From CAYNLG01 sp964397995 (lineage in GTDB: Bacteria > Planctomycetota > Phycisphaerae > FEN-1346): 57,840 bases of DNA. Where the stretch lies: positions 1 to 57,840 of the forward strand of contig CAYNLG010000016.1 in assembly GCA_964397995.1 (NCBI GenBank). Direction: 5' to 3'. Below, in pieces: positions 39,215 to 49,000 of this stretch (the stretch's first letter is position 1; each line of letters starts with the position of its first letter). The notes under the pieces are model-generated. The model had not been told where the DNA came from. It did no database searches and saw nothing but the letters and a program-made list of their open reading frames with translations. A program made the position numbers and the translations under genes.

Positions 39215-42103
39215 TCAGCCGCCGCCGACGGGCTCGCGCGTCAGGGCGTCGGCCAACACTTCCATCGGGTGATAGACCGGCAGGCCCGTCCCGGCGGCAA
39301 GCTGCGTTCGGCACATGCCGCAACTCGTCACGACCGCCTCGCAGCCGGCCTCGGCGAACCGCTGCATGACGGGTTCGGCGATGGCCTCCGCGAGCGGCGC
39401 GTTCTTCGTCTTCAGGCCGAACGTCCCGCCCATGCCGCAACAGACGTCGTTGGTCACCGCGAACGCCAGGCCGAGCGTCCGCTCGAGCAGTTCCTTCGGC
39501 AGGTTCCCCCGCCCCGCGACGCGCAGGTGGCACGGCGCATGGTAGCCCAGGCGCCGGCCCGCCCACGGCCCGGCGTCGGCCGCCGGCCGGCCGCGCACGA
39601 GCTCCGCGACGATCTCGTGCACGTCGCGCGTGGCCTCGGCGACCGTCGCGGCCCGCGGGTCGCCCTCGGCCATGTCGGGGTAGTCCTCGGTCAGGGTGCC
39701 GACGCAGGAGGGACACCCGCTCGCGATGACGTACCCGGCGTCGGCCAATGCGGCCAGGACGTCGAGGTTGTGGGCCATGTCCTTCAGGGCCCCCTTGGCG
39801 TCGCCGACGCTGATGCGCGGCACGCCGCAGCACCGTTGCTCCGGCACGAAGACCTCGCCGCCGAGGGTCGTCAGGACCTCGAGGGCGGCGCGGCCGATCT
39901 GGGGCTCGTTGAAGAGCTCGAAACAGCCGGCGAAGTAGGCGATCTTGAGGGCGGGCTCGCCGTCGGGGGCGGCGGTCTCGCCTTCGCGGAGCCGGGCGTG
40001 CTGGAAGCGCGGCATGGCGGCCCGGCGGCTGAGGCCGCCCAGCTTGTCCATCAGGTACCGGACGGGCCGGCGGCGGGTGAACCAGTTGGCGACGGGGGCC
40101 ATGAGGCTCCCGAGGCGGCCCATGGTGCGCACGTCGAGGATCGCCCGCTCCCGGAGGCCCAGGTTCCCGCGCTCGGCCAGGTGTTCCTTGTGCCGGAGGA
40201 TCAGGCCCGGCACGTCGACGTGGCTCGGGCACTCCGCCAGGCACGTCTTGCAGTTGTAGCAGAGGGCGGCGACCTCGCGCATGGCGTCCGCGGAGAGGTC
40301 GCCGGGGGTCAGCTCGCCGCAGATCGCCTCGCGCAGGAGGTTCGCTTTGCCGCGCGGCGTGGCGCGTTCCTCGCCGGTGACCTTGTAGACGGGGCAGTAC
40401 GCGCGGCAGGTGCCGCACCCGTGGCAGCGGATAAGTTCGTCGGCCCACCTCTGGCGGTCGAAGCCGTCGCCGGTGGGGCGCGGTGTGGTGCCGGGCGGGA
40501 GGCGGAGGTCGTCCAGGTGGATCTCGCGGGCCTCGGTGACGACCTTGCCAGGGTTCAGGACGCCGGCGGGGTCCCAGACGCGCTTGACCTCGCGCATGAC
40601 GTCGTAGAGGTCGCCGAACTGGAGTTCCAGGTAGGCGCTGCGGGTCAGGCCGTCGCCGTGCTCGCACGAGACGGTGCCGCCCAGGTCCGTCACCAGGTGC
40701 GCGACCTCGCCGGCGATGGCCTTGATCTTGACCACGTCCTCGGCGACGCGGGTGTCGACCATGGGACGGGCGTGGAGGTTGGCGTCGCCGGCGTGGCCGT
40801 AGATGGCGGCTTCGACCTGGTGGGTCTCGAGGATCGCGCGGAGGCCGCGGATGTAGTCGACGAGGCGGTCGGGCGGCACCGAGACGTCCTCGATGAACGC
40901 CGTCACGCGCTTCGGCCCGGGCAGGCGCTGGAGGATTTGGACGGCCCGCTTGCGGACCATCCACAGGCGCTCCTGCTCGGCCGGGTCGTGGGCCTCGACC
41001 GCGTCAAACGCCAGGCCGAGCTCGTCGACGATGCGTGTGCGGACGCGGGCGAGGAACGCGGCATTGGCCTCGCGCGAGTCGCCGAGCTGCTCGACGAGGA
41101 GGACCGTGTCGGCCTTCTCGGGCAGGTACTCGCGCGGGACGCTCCCATCGGCCCGGACGATGTCGAGGAAGCACCGCTCCATGATCTCGCAGGCCGAGGG
41201 GCCGAGGTCGAGGACCGGGGCGACGGCCTCGCCGGCCTTCTCCAGGCTCTCGAACCAGAGCAGCAGGCTGCCTCGCGCCGCCGGCTTCTCCACGAGGCGC
41301 AGGCCGGCCTCGACGATGACGGCCAGGGTGCCCTCGCTGCCCACGACGAGGCGCGTCAGGTCCAGCACGCCGCCCTCCTCCACGCCCCACAGGTTGTACC
41401 CGGCGGAGTTCTTGCTGGTGTAGGGGCGTCGGGCGGCGATCGCGTCGGCGTGGTCCGCAAGCAGCCGGCGCGTCCCTCGGACGACGCGGCCAAGGAGGTC
41501 GGCCCGGCCCTCGACGGCGCGGAAGGCGTCGGAGCCCGTCGCCACGGGCTCCAGACGGGCCCGCGTCCCGTCCGCCAGCACCACGTCCAGGTACGCCACG
41601 TAGTCCCGCGTCGACCCGTACCGGATGCCGCGCGCCCCGGAGGCGTTCGTCCCCAGGTTGCCGCCGATGGACGAGAACTCCTCGCTGGAGGGGTCGGCGC
41701 CGATCATGAGGCCGTGCTCGGCGGCGGCCTCGTTGACGGCCCGCGTGACGGCGCCGGGCTCGAGGCGAACGGTCTTCGCGGCCGGGTCCACCCCCAGGAC
41801 CCGGTTCATGTGCCGCGTGAAGTCCAGCACGATGCCGCGCCCCAGCGCCTGGCCGCACAGCCCGCTCCCCGCGCCGCGCGGGACAATCGGGACGCCGAGG
41901 TCGCGGCCGACCTGGACGGCGGCGACGACGTCGTCGGCCGACGCGGGCACGACGACCGCCCGCGGCCGGATGCGGTAGATGCAAGCGGCCGTGGCGTAGG
42001 CGGTCAGGCTGTACCGGTCGGTCAGGACGTCGCCCTGGATGCGCGGGCGGAGGGCGGCGTCCAGGGCCTCGGGCGTCACCGAGGCGGCCTCGGGCTCGGT
42101 CAT
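39215..42103 (-). CDS. GlcD-type FAD oxidase fused to Fe-S/CCG reductase domain
   Basis: 962 residues from an ATG at 42103 with CGGAGAG. The N-terminal half is an FAD_binding_4/FAD-oxidase_C flavoprotein (PRGAGSGLCGQALGRG, SSIGGNLGTNASGARG, GSEGTLAVI, TVSCEHGDGL, GVLNPGK). The C-terminal half carries two ferredoxin motifs (CHGCGTCRAYCP, CYNCKTCLAECP). Two CCG domains, with CCGVPR and CCGMGG, bind a further cluster. This fused GlcD-GlcF/Dld-like layout is found in YdiJ-type D-2-hydroxyacid and D-lactate dehydrogenases. It oxidises a 2-hydroxyacid and passes electrons to quinone or another carrier. It is divergent from the PP-loop pair. Confidence 0.9.
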   Translation of the reverse strand: MTEPEAASVTPEALDAALRPRIQGDVLTDRYSLTAYATAACIYRIRPRAVVVPASADDVVAAVQVGRDLGVPIVPRGAGSGLCGQALGRGIVLDFTRHMNRVLGVDPAAKTVRLEPGAVTRAVNEAAAEHGLMIGADPSSEEFSSIGGNLGTNASGARGIRYGSTRDYVAYLDVVLADGTRARLEPVATGSDAFRAVEGRADLLGRVVRGTRRLLADHADAIAARRPYTSKNSAGYNLWGVEEGGVLDLTRLVVGSEGTLAVIVEAGLRLVEKPAARGSLLLWFESLEKAGEAVAPVLDLGPSACEIMERCFLDIVRADGSVPREYLPEKADTVLLVEQLGDSREANAAFLARVRTRIVDELGLAFDAVEAHDPAEQERLWMVRKRAVQILQRLPGPKRVTAFIEDVSVPPDRLVDYIRGLRAILETHQVEAAIYGHAGDANLHARPMVDTRVAEDVVKIKAIAGEVAHLVTDLGGTVSCEHGDGLTRSAYLELQFGDLYDVMREVKRVWDPAGVLNPGKVVTEAREIHLDDLRLPPGTTPRPTGDGFDRQRWADELIRCHGCGTCRAYCPVYKVTGEERATPRGKANLLREAICGELTPGDLSADAMREVAALCYNCKTCLAECPSHVDVPGLILRHKEHLAERGNLGLRERAILDVRTMGRLGSLMAPVANWFTRRRPVRYLMDKLGGLSRRAAMPRFQHARLREGETAAPDGEPALKIAYFAGCFELFNEPQIGRAALEVLTTLGGEVFVPEQRCCGVPRISVGDAKGALKDMAHNLDVLAALADAGYVIASGCPSCVGTLTEDYPDMAEGDPRAATVAEATRDVHEIVAELVRGRPAADAGPWAGRRLGYHAPCHLRVAGRGNLPKELLERTLGLAFAVTNDVCCGMGGTFGLKTKNAPLAEAIAEPVMQRFAEAGCEAVVTSCGMCRTQLAAGTGLPVYHPMEVLADALTREPVGGG

Positions 42104-42114
42104 CGGCTCTCCGG

Positions 42115-42144
42115 TTGATTCCCCGCGGGTCCATCGCATACTAT
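42115..42144 (+). promoter_or_regulatory. Probable promoter of the PP-loop ATPase pair
   Basis: TTGATT (42115-42120) and TACTAT (42139-42144) are 18 bases apart in the divergent gap. Transcription would begin near 42151, about 60 bases before the ATG at 42214. Confidence 0.55.
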
Positions 42145-42213
42145 AAGCGGCTTCGGCAAAAGACAACGGGGCCGCCCCGCGGCCCCCCGCGCGGTTTCGG
42201 CGACGGGAGACGC

Positions 42214-43221
42214 ATGACCAGGGCGATCGGCTGCATCTCGGGCGGACTGGACTCCCTCCTCGCGGTCCGGCTCATGCAGGACCAGGGCATTGACGTCCTC
42301 GGGCTGCACGTGCGGCACCTGTGGTACAGCGACCCGCCGGAAGCGCGGCCCGAGGCGGTGCGGCGGCTGTCGGCCGAGGGCGTGCCCGTCATCGTCATCG
42401 ATGCCGCCGAGGCCGACCTCGCCCTGGTGGCCGACCCCCAGCACGGCTTCGGCAAGAACATGAACCCCTGCATCGATTGCCGCATCTGGACCCTCGCCAA
42501 GGCCAAGGAGATGATGCGGGTGCACGAGGCGGCGTTCGTGTTCACGGGCGAGGTGGTGGGTCAGCGGCCGATGTCGCAGCGGCGACCGGTGATGGACATG
42601 ATCGCCAAGCGGTCCGGCCTGGAGGACCTGCTCCTGAGGCCCCTGTCGGCCCTCGTGCTGCCGCCCACGCGGCCGGAGCAAAGCGGCCTGGTCGAGCGCA
42701 GCCGCCTCCACGGCTTCCACGGACGCGGGCGGTCGGCCCAGATGCGCCTGGCCGAGGAACTCGGCATCACGGAGTATCCGCAGCCGGCGGGCGGGTGCCT
42801 GCTGACGGAGCCGGCCTTCGCGTTCCGCCTGCGGAACCTGATGGACACGGGCGAGCCGACACCCAACGACGTCGAGCTCCTCAAGGTCGGCCGCCACTTC
42901 CGCCTCTCCGACGGCACGCGCATCGTCATCGGCCGCAAGCACGAAGAGAACCTCCGCATCGAGAAACTCGGCCGCCCCGGCGACGTGCTTGTCCGCGCCC
43001 GCGACCTGCCCGGGCCGACGGGGCTGGTGCGCGGCCACGGGACGACCGAGAACCTGGAACTGGCGGCCGAGATGACCCTCCGCTACGGCAAGGCCGAAGC
43101 GGGCAGCATCCAGCCGGTGCGCCTCCACCCGGTCGGCGACGCCTCGTGCGTCATCCGGGCTCAACCCGCCCATGACGCCGTCTGCCAGAACCTCCTCCTC
43201 CGCATGGACGCGGCCACGTGA
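42214..43221 (+). CDS. MnmA/ThiI-like PP-loop ATPase, probable tRNA thiolation enzyme
   Basis: 335 residues from an ATG at 42214 with CGGGAGA. The N-terminal PP-loop is CISGGLDSLLAVRLM. Candidate catalytic cysteines occur in NPCIDCRI and PAGGCLLTE. FTGEVVGQRPMSQ and the C-terminal barrel-like region (GRHFRLSDGTRIVIGRKHEEN) resemble a diverged MnmA-like branch often labelled 2-thiouridylase. It would adenylate a nucleobase or tRNA and insert sulfur, but the target position is not certain. Its stop overlaps the next start (GTGA), so it is tightly coupled to a LarE-type protein, another sulfur-transfer PP-loop enzyme. Confidence 0.75.
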   Translation: MTRAIGCISGGLDSLLAVRLMQDQGIDVLGLHVRHLWYSDPPEARPEAVRRLSAEGVPVIVIDAAEADLALVADPQHGFGKNMNPCIDCRIWTLAKAKEMMRVHEAAFVFTGEVVGQRPMSQRRPVMDMIAKRSGLEDLLLRPLSALVLPPTRPEQSGLVERSRLHGFHGRGRSAQMRLAEELGITEYPQPAGGCLLTEPAFAFRLRNLMDTGEPTPNDVELLKVGRHFRLSDGTRIVIGRKHEENLRIEKLGRPGDVLVRARDLPGPTGLVRGHGTTENLELAAEMTLRYGKAEAGSIQPVRLHPVGDASCVIRAQPAHDAVCQNLLLRMDAAT

Positions 43222-44036
43222 CCCGCTCAACCGACCTTGCCGCCAAGCGCGACCGCCTGGAGGCCGCGCTGCGCGCCCGCGGGCGGGTGGCCGTGGCCGT
43301 CTCCGGCGGGGTCGATTCCTCGGTGCTCCTGGCCGAGGCGGCCCGGGTCCTCGGGCCGGAGGCCGTCCTCGCGGTCACCGCCGAGACCGACCTCTGCCCG
43401 CCCGGCGACGCCGAAGCGGCGCGCGCGGCCGCGTCGGCCTGTGGCGTCGAGCACGCCGTCGTGCGGGCCGACCCGCTGGGCGTGCCGGCAGTCCAGGACA
43501 ATGCCCCCGACCGGTGCTATCATTGCAAGCGGCTCCTGCTCGCGGCCCTGGCGGAGGCCGCGGCGGCGCGGGGCTTCCCGGCGCTCGTCGAGGGCTCCAA
43601 CGCCGACGACGCCGGCGCCTACCGCCCGGGGATGCGGGCGGTCCAGGAGCGCGGCATCACGAGCCCGCTGCTGGAAGCGGGTCTGGCGAAGGCCGACGTG
43701 CGGGCCCTCGCCAAGGCCCTGGGCCTGGCGGCGTGCGACCGGCCGGCCTCGCCCTGCCTGGCGACGCGGTTCCCGTACGGGCGGCACCTGACGCGCGAGG
43801 CCCTGGCCCGGGTGGCCGTGGCCGAGGCGGTGCTGCACGACCTGGGCTTCGCGGAAGTCCGCGTGCGCGACCACGAGGAAATGGCGCGGATCGAGGTCCC
43901 GCCGACGGATTTGCCGCGCCTGCTCGACGTGCGGGGGCAGGTAGCGACCCGCCTCAGGGCGCTCGGCTACAAGCGCGTGACGTGCGACCTGGAGGGCTAC
44001 CGGTCGGGGGCGATGGACGTGGGGCTGGGGGGGTAA
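43218..44036 (+). CDS. larE: LarE-type ATP-dependent sulfur transferase
   Basis: 272 residues from a GTG at 43218 overlapping the preceding stop. The PP-loop AVSGGVDSSVLLAE, RCYHCKRLLL (Cys100, Cys103) and EGSNADDAG are typical of LarE. PASPCLATRFPYG has Cys180 at the place of the sacrificial cysteine of Lactiplantibacillus LarE (its Cys176). LarE supplies sulfur to the nickel-pincer cofactor of lactate racemase. Neither larB, larC nor larA is in the window, so the real acceptor could be elsewhere or different. Fusion-like coupling with the MnmA-like gene hints at a shared sulfur-transfer task. Confidence 0.85.
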   Translation: MTRSTDLAAKRDRLEAALRARGRVAVAVSGGVDSSVLLAEAARVLGPEAVLAVTAETDLCPPGDAEAARAAASACGVEHAVVRADPLGVPAVQDNAPDRCYHCKRLLLAALAEAAAARGFPALVEGSNADDAGAYRPGMRAVQERGITSPLLEAGLAKADVRALAKALGLAACDRPASPCLATRFPYGRHLTREALARVAVAEAVLHDLGFAEVRVRDHEEMARIEVPPTDLPRLLDVRGQVATRLRALGYKRVTCDLEGYRSGAMDVGLGG

Positions 44037-44092
44037 GCGCCCGTCAGCAGACGGCCAGCGCGGGGGCACGCGCGGCGGCGAACCCCACGCCC

Positions 44093-44851
44093 CTACGACT
44101 TCTCGGCCTCGATGGCGTCGAGCCGGTCGCGAAGGGTGGCGGCCAGTTCGTAGTTCTCCGTCTCGACGGCCTCGCGAAGCTCGCGGCGCAGCTTCTGGCG
44201 GAGCGAGAGGGGCTTGCGGCGGCGGATCTCGTCGCGCAGCCGCTTCAGGAACTTCAGCGACCGTTTCCGCTCGTGCCGGTAGGCCACGTGCGACCGTTCC
44301 GGCAGGCCGCGGATCGCCCGGACGCCGGCGGCCACCTCGCGCAGCGCGATCCGGTACTGCCGCCGCCTCAGCGCCAGCAGCGCGCGGCTCGCGCGGTGCA
44401 TCCGCAGCAGGTACGGACGGTACTGTTCCATGGCCAGCCGGTCGTGGACCCCCGCCCCGTACCGGGCCAGGACGTCCAGGCACCGCAGGTTCCGGGCCGT
44501 GTCGCGGGCGCAGCGGCCGTACTCCCCGAGTTGGTACAGGAGCACATACCGGTAGTAGTAGAGCATGGCCTCTTCGCGGAGGTCCGCGCACGCCCGGCGC
44601 GGCAGGACGAAGCCGTCGTCGGTGCCCTTGCGCCGGCGGTAGGTGGCCAGCCGGTCTTCCCAGTACGCCAGGACGGAGTCCCAGCCGAGGGGACGGCGGC
44701 CGTCCGGCCGGCCGTCCAGCTCGTACTGCTCGATGCCCAGAGGCAGGCGAACCTGGAGCTTGCGGCGACCGTCGCCGCCGCGGATCACGCGCACCGTCTC
44801 GTCGTCATCGTACGGCCAATCGTCCAGGATCGGCCTCAGATCGTTGGTCAT
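44093..44851 (-). CDS. UVR-motif protein of unknown function
   Basis: 252 residues from an ATG at 44851 with GGAGCGAGG. The N-terminal part (LDDWPYDDDETVRVIRG, KLQVRLPLGIEQYELDGRPDG) is a conserved-looking domain. A basic, Tyr- and Arg-rich helical middle follows. The C-terminus (REAVETENYELAATLRDRLDAI) is a UvrB/UvrC motif helical hairpin, as in UvrB, UvrC and McsA. No zinc cysteines or nuclease residues are seen. Protein-protein interaction is the safest role. It converges on larE. Confidence 0.78.
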   Translation of the reverse strand: MTNDLRPILDDWPYDDDETVRVIRGGDGRRKLQVRLPLGIEQYELDGRPDGRRPLGWDSVLAYWEDRLATYRRRKGTDDGFVLPRRACADLREEAMLYYYRYVLLYQLGEYGRCARDTARNLRCLDVLARYGAGVHDRLAMEQYRPYLLRMHRASRALLALRRRQYRIALREVAAGVRAIRGLPERSHVAYRHERKRSLKFLKRLRDEIRRRKPLSLRQKLRRELREAVETENYELAATLRDRLDAIEAEKS

Positions 44852-44967
44852 CGCCTCGCTCCGGGGGCGGCCGCTCGGGACGGCCGCTCTGTCCGTATCC
44901 TACCCCAGGTTCGGGGGGCAGGCAAGCGCAGGACCGGGGCGAAGTGGAACCGTTTCTTCGGCACCCG

Positions 44968-44996
44968 TTGACATGTCCGCGCGGGGGCCCTACCCT
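44968..44996 (+). promoter_or_regulatory. Strong promoter candidate before the LNS2-like/AsmA-like pair
   Basis: A consensus -35, TTGACA (44968-44973), is followed after 17 bases by TACCCT (44991-44996). The predicted start near 45003 lies about 33 bases before the ATG at 45036, which has GGGAGGGAG as ribosome site. Confidence 0.65.
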
Positions 44997-45035
44997 GGAG
45001 GATGGCCTGACGCGAAGGTCCGAAGGGAGGGAGCC

Positions 45036-46010
45036 ATGCGACGACTTGCCGCCGCCGTCCTCGGAGGTGCCCTGGCCGCCGTCGCGGCCGCCGGGTGCGG
45101 GACCCAGGACGTCCTGCTCGGGGCGCACGAGGGATACCTGCTGCTGGGCTACGACGCCCTGGCCCTGCCGGGCGAGCAGGTCGTGGCCCGGGCCCGCCTG
45201 CTCGGGGGCAACTACCTGGCCGCCCAGAAGGGCGAGACCGTCCGGTTCTACCGGTCGGGGACCTTCCACATGGCGGCGGCCACCGACGACGAGGGCGTGG
45301 CGTCCGTGCCGTTCACACCGGCGGCCCCGGGGGAGTACCCGCTGCAGGCGGAGGTCTCGCCGGTGCACCTGGAGGCGGCGCCGCCCCCGCCGGCGACGGT
45401 CCTGGTCGCCTGCCGCAAGGCCGACACCCCGCAGATCGTCATCGACCTGGACAAAACGCTGGTGGCGTCGGGGTTCCATGAGGTGCTGGCGGGCGACCCG
45501 GAACCGATGACCGATTCGGCGGCGGTGATGGCGCGGCTGGCGGAGCGGTACGCCCCGGTGTACCTGACGCACCGGCCGGACTACTTCGGCCGCTCGAGCA
45601 AACAGTGGCTCCGCACGCACGGGTACCCGCGGGGGCCGCTGCTGCTCTCGACGGTGGGCGGGTTCCTGAAGGGGAGCCGCGAGTACAAGACCGGGCGGCT
45701 GGCGGAGCTGGGGCGCCGGTTCACGGCCCTGGAGATCGGCGTCGGCGACAAGGTCGGCGACGCCCAGGCGTACTACGACAACGGCCTGACGGCGGTCCTG
45801 ATCCTCCAGATCGACCCGGAGGCGACGGCCGAGGACCTGCGCGACCAGGCCGACAGCCTGGACGCCCTGGCGACCGACGTCCACGTGGTGACCGGCTGGC
45901 GCCAGGTGGAAGCGCTCGTCTTCCAAGACAAGCGCTTCCCGCGTCCGGCGATGCAGGAGCGGCTGCGCGAGTGGGCCGCCCGGCGCGCCTCGGAAGAAGA
46001 CGACAGATGA
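45036..46010 (+). CDS. Lipin/LNS2-like HAD-fold lipoprotein
   Basis: 324 residues. A lipoprotein signal ends at AAVAAAGC. Residues about 30-120 form an Ig-like beta domain (ALPGEQVVARARLLGG, ATDDEGVASVPFTPAAPGEY). The C-terminal 190 residues are an LNS2/lipin-type HAD phosphatase fold. Motif I is DLDKT (137-141, both Asp and Thr present), then VYLTHRPDYFGRSSKQWL, GPLLLS and VGDKVGDAQAYYDNG. Eukaryotic lipins dephosphorylate phosphatidate; bacterial copies are poorly studied. Location outside the cytoplasm on a membrane surface is implied. The intact DxDxT favours an active phosphatase. Confidence 0.8.
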   Translation: MRRLAAAVLGGALAAVAAAGCGTQDVLLGAHEGYLLLGYDALALPGEQVVARARLLGGNYLAAQKGETVRFYRSGTFHMAAATDDEGVASVPFTPAAPGEYPLQAEVSPVHLEAAPPPPATVLVACRKADTPQIVIDLDKTLVASGFHEVLAGDPEPMTDSAAVMARLAERYAPVYLTHRPDYFGRSSKQWLRTHGYPRGPLLLSTVGGFLKGSREYKTGRLAELGRRFTALEIGVGDKVGDAQAYYDNGLTAVLILQIDPEATAEDLRDQADSLDALATDVHVVTGWRQVEALVFQDKRFPRPAMQERLREWAARRASEEDDR

Positions 46011-46071
46011 CCCACCCCCCCGGGCGGCCGGGGCGACGCGTCCCCCGCCCACGAGATCAAGGGAGTTTCCG

Positions 46072-49000
46072 ATGACCGAGGCCCGCTCTACCGATTCCGC
46101 TCCGAACGGGGCCCCCGCACGCCGCCGCCGGTGGCCGTGGATCGTCGCGGCCCTCGTCATCCTGGGAGCGCTGCTTGTGGCGCTCGGGCCGACGCTGGTC
46201 GGCACGGGACCGATCAAGGGCGCCGTCCTGGGCATGGCCGGCAGCCGCCTGGGCGCTACCGTGACGGCCGAGACGCTGGACCTCTCGTGGTTCGGGGACC
46301 AGCGGGTGGCGGCGCTCGACGTGTCGGTGCCGCCCGGCACGGCCGTCGCGCGGGTCGAGCAGGCCAGCCTCGACCAGGGGCTCTGGTCGCTCCTGTGGGG
46401 ACCGCGGCGGCTCGGGCCGGTCGAGGTGAGCCAGGCGACGCTGTACCTGGGGCCGCTCGCCCAACTCGAGGAGAAGGTGGCCCCGCCCGGGCCGCCGGAG
46501 CCCGCGGCGCCCGAGGCGGCGCCGCCTAAGCCGCCGCTCCTGCCGGCCCGCGTGACAATCAAGGACGTCCGCCTTTTCGCCGGCGACGCCGAGATCTATG
46601 TCGACTCGGCCACCTTCGAGGCGGGCGACGCCGAGGACACCTTTGACGCCTCCGTCACGGTCACGCACGACGGGCGCGACGGCACGGCGAAGGCCCACGG
46701 CACGCTGACCGGCCTCTCCCGCGACTGGCGGGGCGCCGGCGCCGTCGGCGTCGACGCCAACGCCACCGTCACGGGCGTGCCGGCCTCGGCCCTGGGCCAG
46801 GTGCTCCAGTCGCTGGGCGTCCAGCTTACGGTCGCCGGGACGCTGGGCGGCCAGGCGGACATCGTCCGCGAGCGCACCGGGACGCTCCGCCTCGACGCCA
46901 CGTGGGCCGCCCCGGGGCTCACGCTCTCGGGCGACGCCCTCGAAGGCGACACGCTCCGCCTCGGCGACCAGGTGGCGCTGACCACCAACCTGACGCTCGA
47001 AGACGGCGTCCTGACGGCCCGCACGGTGGACCTGACGACGGACGTGGCGACGGCGACGGCGCGCGGCACGTTCGCCCTGCCGACGGGCGACGACGATGCC
47101 GCGCCCGCCGAGGGCACGGGCCACGCCGAGTTCACCGCCGACCTCGCGAAGCTGGCCGCGATGCTCCCGAAGACCCTGAGCCTCCACGAGGACGTGACCG
47201 TGACCCGCGGCCGCCTCAGCGCCACGGTCGACATGACCCGCGGACCCCAGGGCGCCGAACTCCGCGCGGTGGCCGACGTCAAGGACCTTGCCGGCACGCG
47301 GGCCGGCCGGGCCGTCGTCCTCCAGCCGGTTCACCTGGAAGCGACGGTGGCGCGGCAGGAGGACCAGGTGCGGATCGACCCGCTCGTCGCCGAGGGCGCC
47401 TTCGGGCGCCTGAGCGGCCAGGGCACCCTCGACCGGTTCACGCTGACCGCGAACCTGGACCTTGCGAAGGCGGTCGACGAGGCCGAGCAGTTCGTCGACA
47501 TGCAGGGCACGAACCTGGCCGGCACGGCCACCGTCCAAGCCACCACCGAGCGGACCGACGACGGCCGCATCCGCTTCCTGGCGAGCACGGACGTGACGAA
47601 CTTCGTCCTGGCCCTGGACGACGGGCGGCGGTGGGAGGAGCCGACGCTCAGCGCCTCGGCCGAGGGGCTGTACGCCGACCAGCCGACGGCCGACCAGCCG
47701 ATGCTGGACCTGACCCAGGCGAGGGTCTCGGGCCGCGCCGGCAAGGTGACGGCCAAGGCCACGGTCCGGCGCGCCGAGGGGGGCACGACGCTCGACGCCC
47801 GGGCCGACGGCGATGGCCGGGTGGCGGCCCTGGCGCAGCAGCTCAGCGGGCTGCTCGGGCGCGAGGAGGTCCCGGATGCCGCCGGCACCTGGACGATGGC
47901 CGCCACCGCCGCCGGCACGGTGGGCGGCGAGATGACCGTGGGGCTGACCGCCGGGACGACGAACCTGGCGTACGCCCCGCCGGTGGAGGCCGGCGCCAAG
48001 ACAGAGCGCCGCGCGACCGGCGACCTTGCCCTCGAGGCCGAGGCCACCGTCATCCAGGCCGAGACCGGCCGCACCCTCCGCATCACGAAGGCCGACCTCA
48101 CGGGCCCGGGCCTCGACGCCAAGGCCTCCGGCACCGTCGCGCTGAGCGGCGAGCGCGTGCGGGCCGACGGCACCGCCACGGCGGACCTGGCCATGGCCCC
48201 GTTCGGCCCGGTCTTAAAGGCCTTGGGCGCCGTCCCCGCGGCCGCCACCCTCCAGGGCAACGCGACCGTCAAGGTCAGTGCCGAGACGCGCGGCGACGTG
48301 CTCTCCGGAAGCGGCACCGCGACCACCGACGCCCTGAAGGTGGACCTCGGCAAGGACGGGCTCAAGATCGACGAGCCGGACGCCACCGTGCCCGTCACGT
48401 TCCGCTACGACATGGCGACGCGGGAGTTCGGCGTCCGGGCCATCGACCTGAAGAGCGCCGTGGCCACGGGCAACGTCTCGGCCAACATCACGCTGGGCGA
48501 GGCGCAGCACGACGTGACGGCGAGCGCGGACCTGGACCTGAACGGCGAGCCGCTGCGCGGGCTGCTGGCCGAGAGCCTGCCGCGCGAACTCGCCCTGGCG
48601 GGGACGTATCACGTGAAGGCCGACCTGGCGGGGCCGATGCCCGCCGGGGACGCCCCCTGGAACAAGAAGCTCGCCGGCATGACGGGCGGCGGGACGATCG
48701 AGGTCGGCTCGTTCGACTACCGCGGCCTGCGGGGCGAAGGCGGCACCATCGCGTGGACGCTCCGCGACGGGGCCATCGAGCTGGGCGGCACGGAGGAGGC
48801 GCCGTCGCGTGTGCCCGTGAACGACGGGACGCTGAACGTCGGCGGCCGCATTGTCCTGACGGAGACGCCCGCGACCTACGAGGTGGCCTCGCCTCTCGGC
48901 GTCGTGAGCGGGGTGCGGCTGACGGGGGAACTGGCGCGGGAGATGCTGGCGTACGTGAGCCCGCTACTGGGCGAGAACGTGAGCCCGCAGGGGCGGATGT

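Noticed and set aside
39182..42118. Plus-strand open frame of 978 codons opposite the GlcD/Fe-S gene, and similar long antisense frames (12927-15245, 17473-19533, 24755-26872, 1788-3314)
   Set aside because: They are shadows of well-supported genes on the other strand. High GC content removes stop codons, and none has recognisable domains or ribosome sites.
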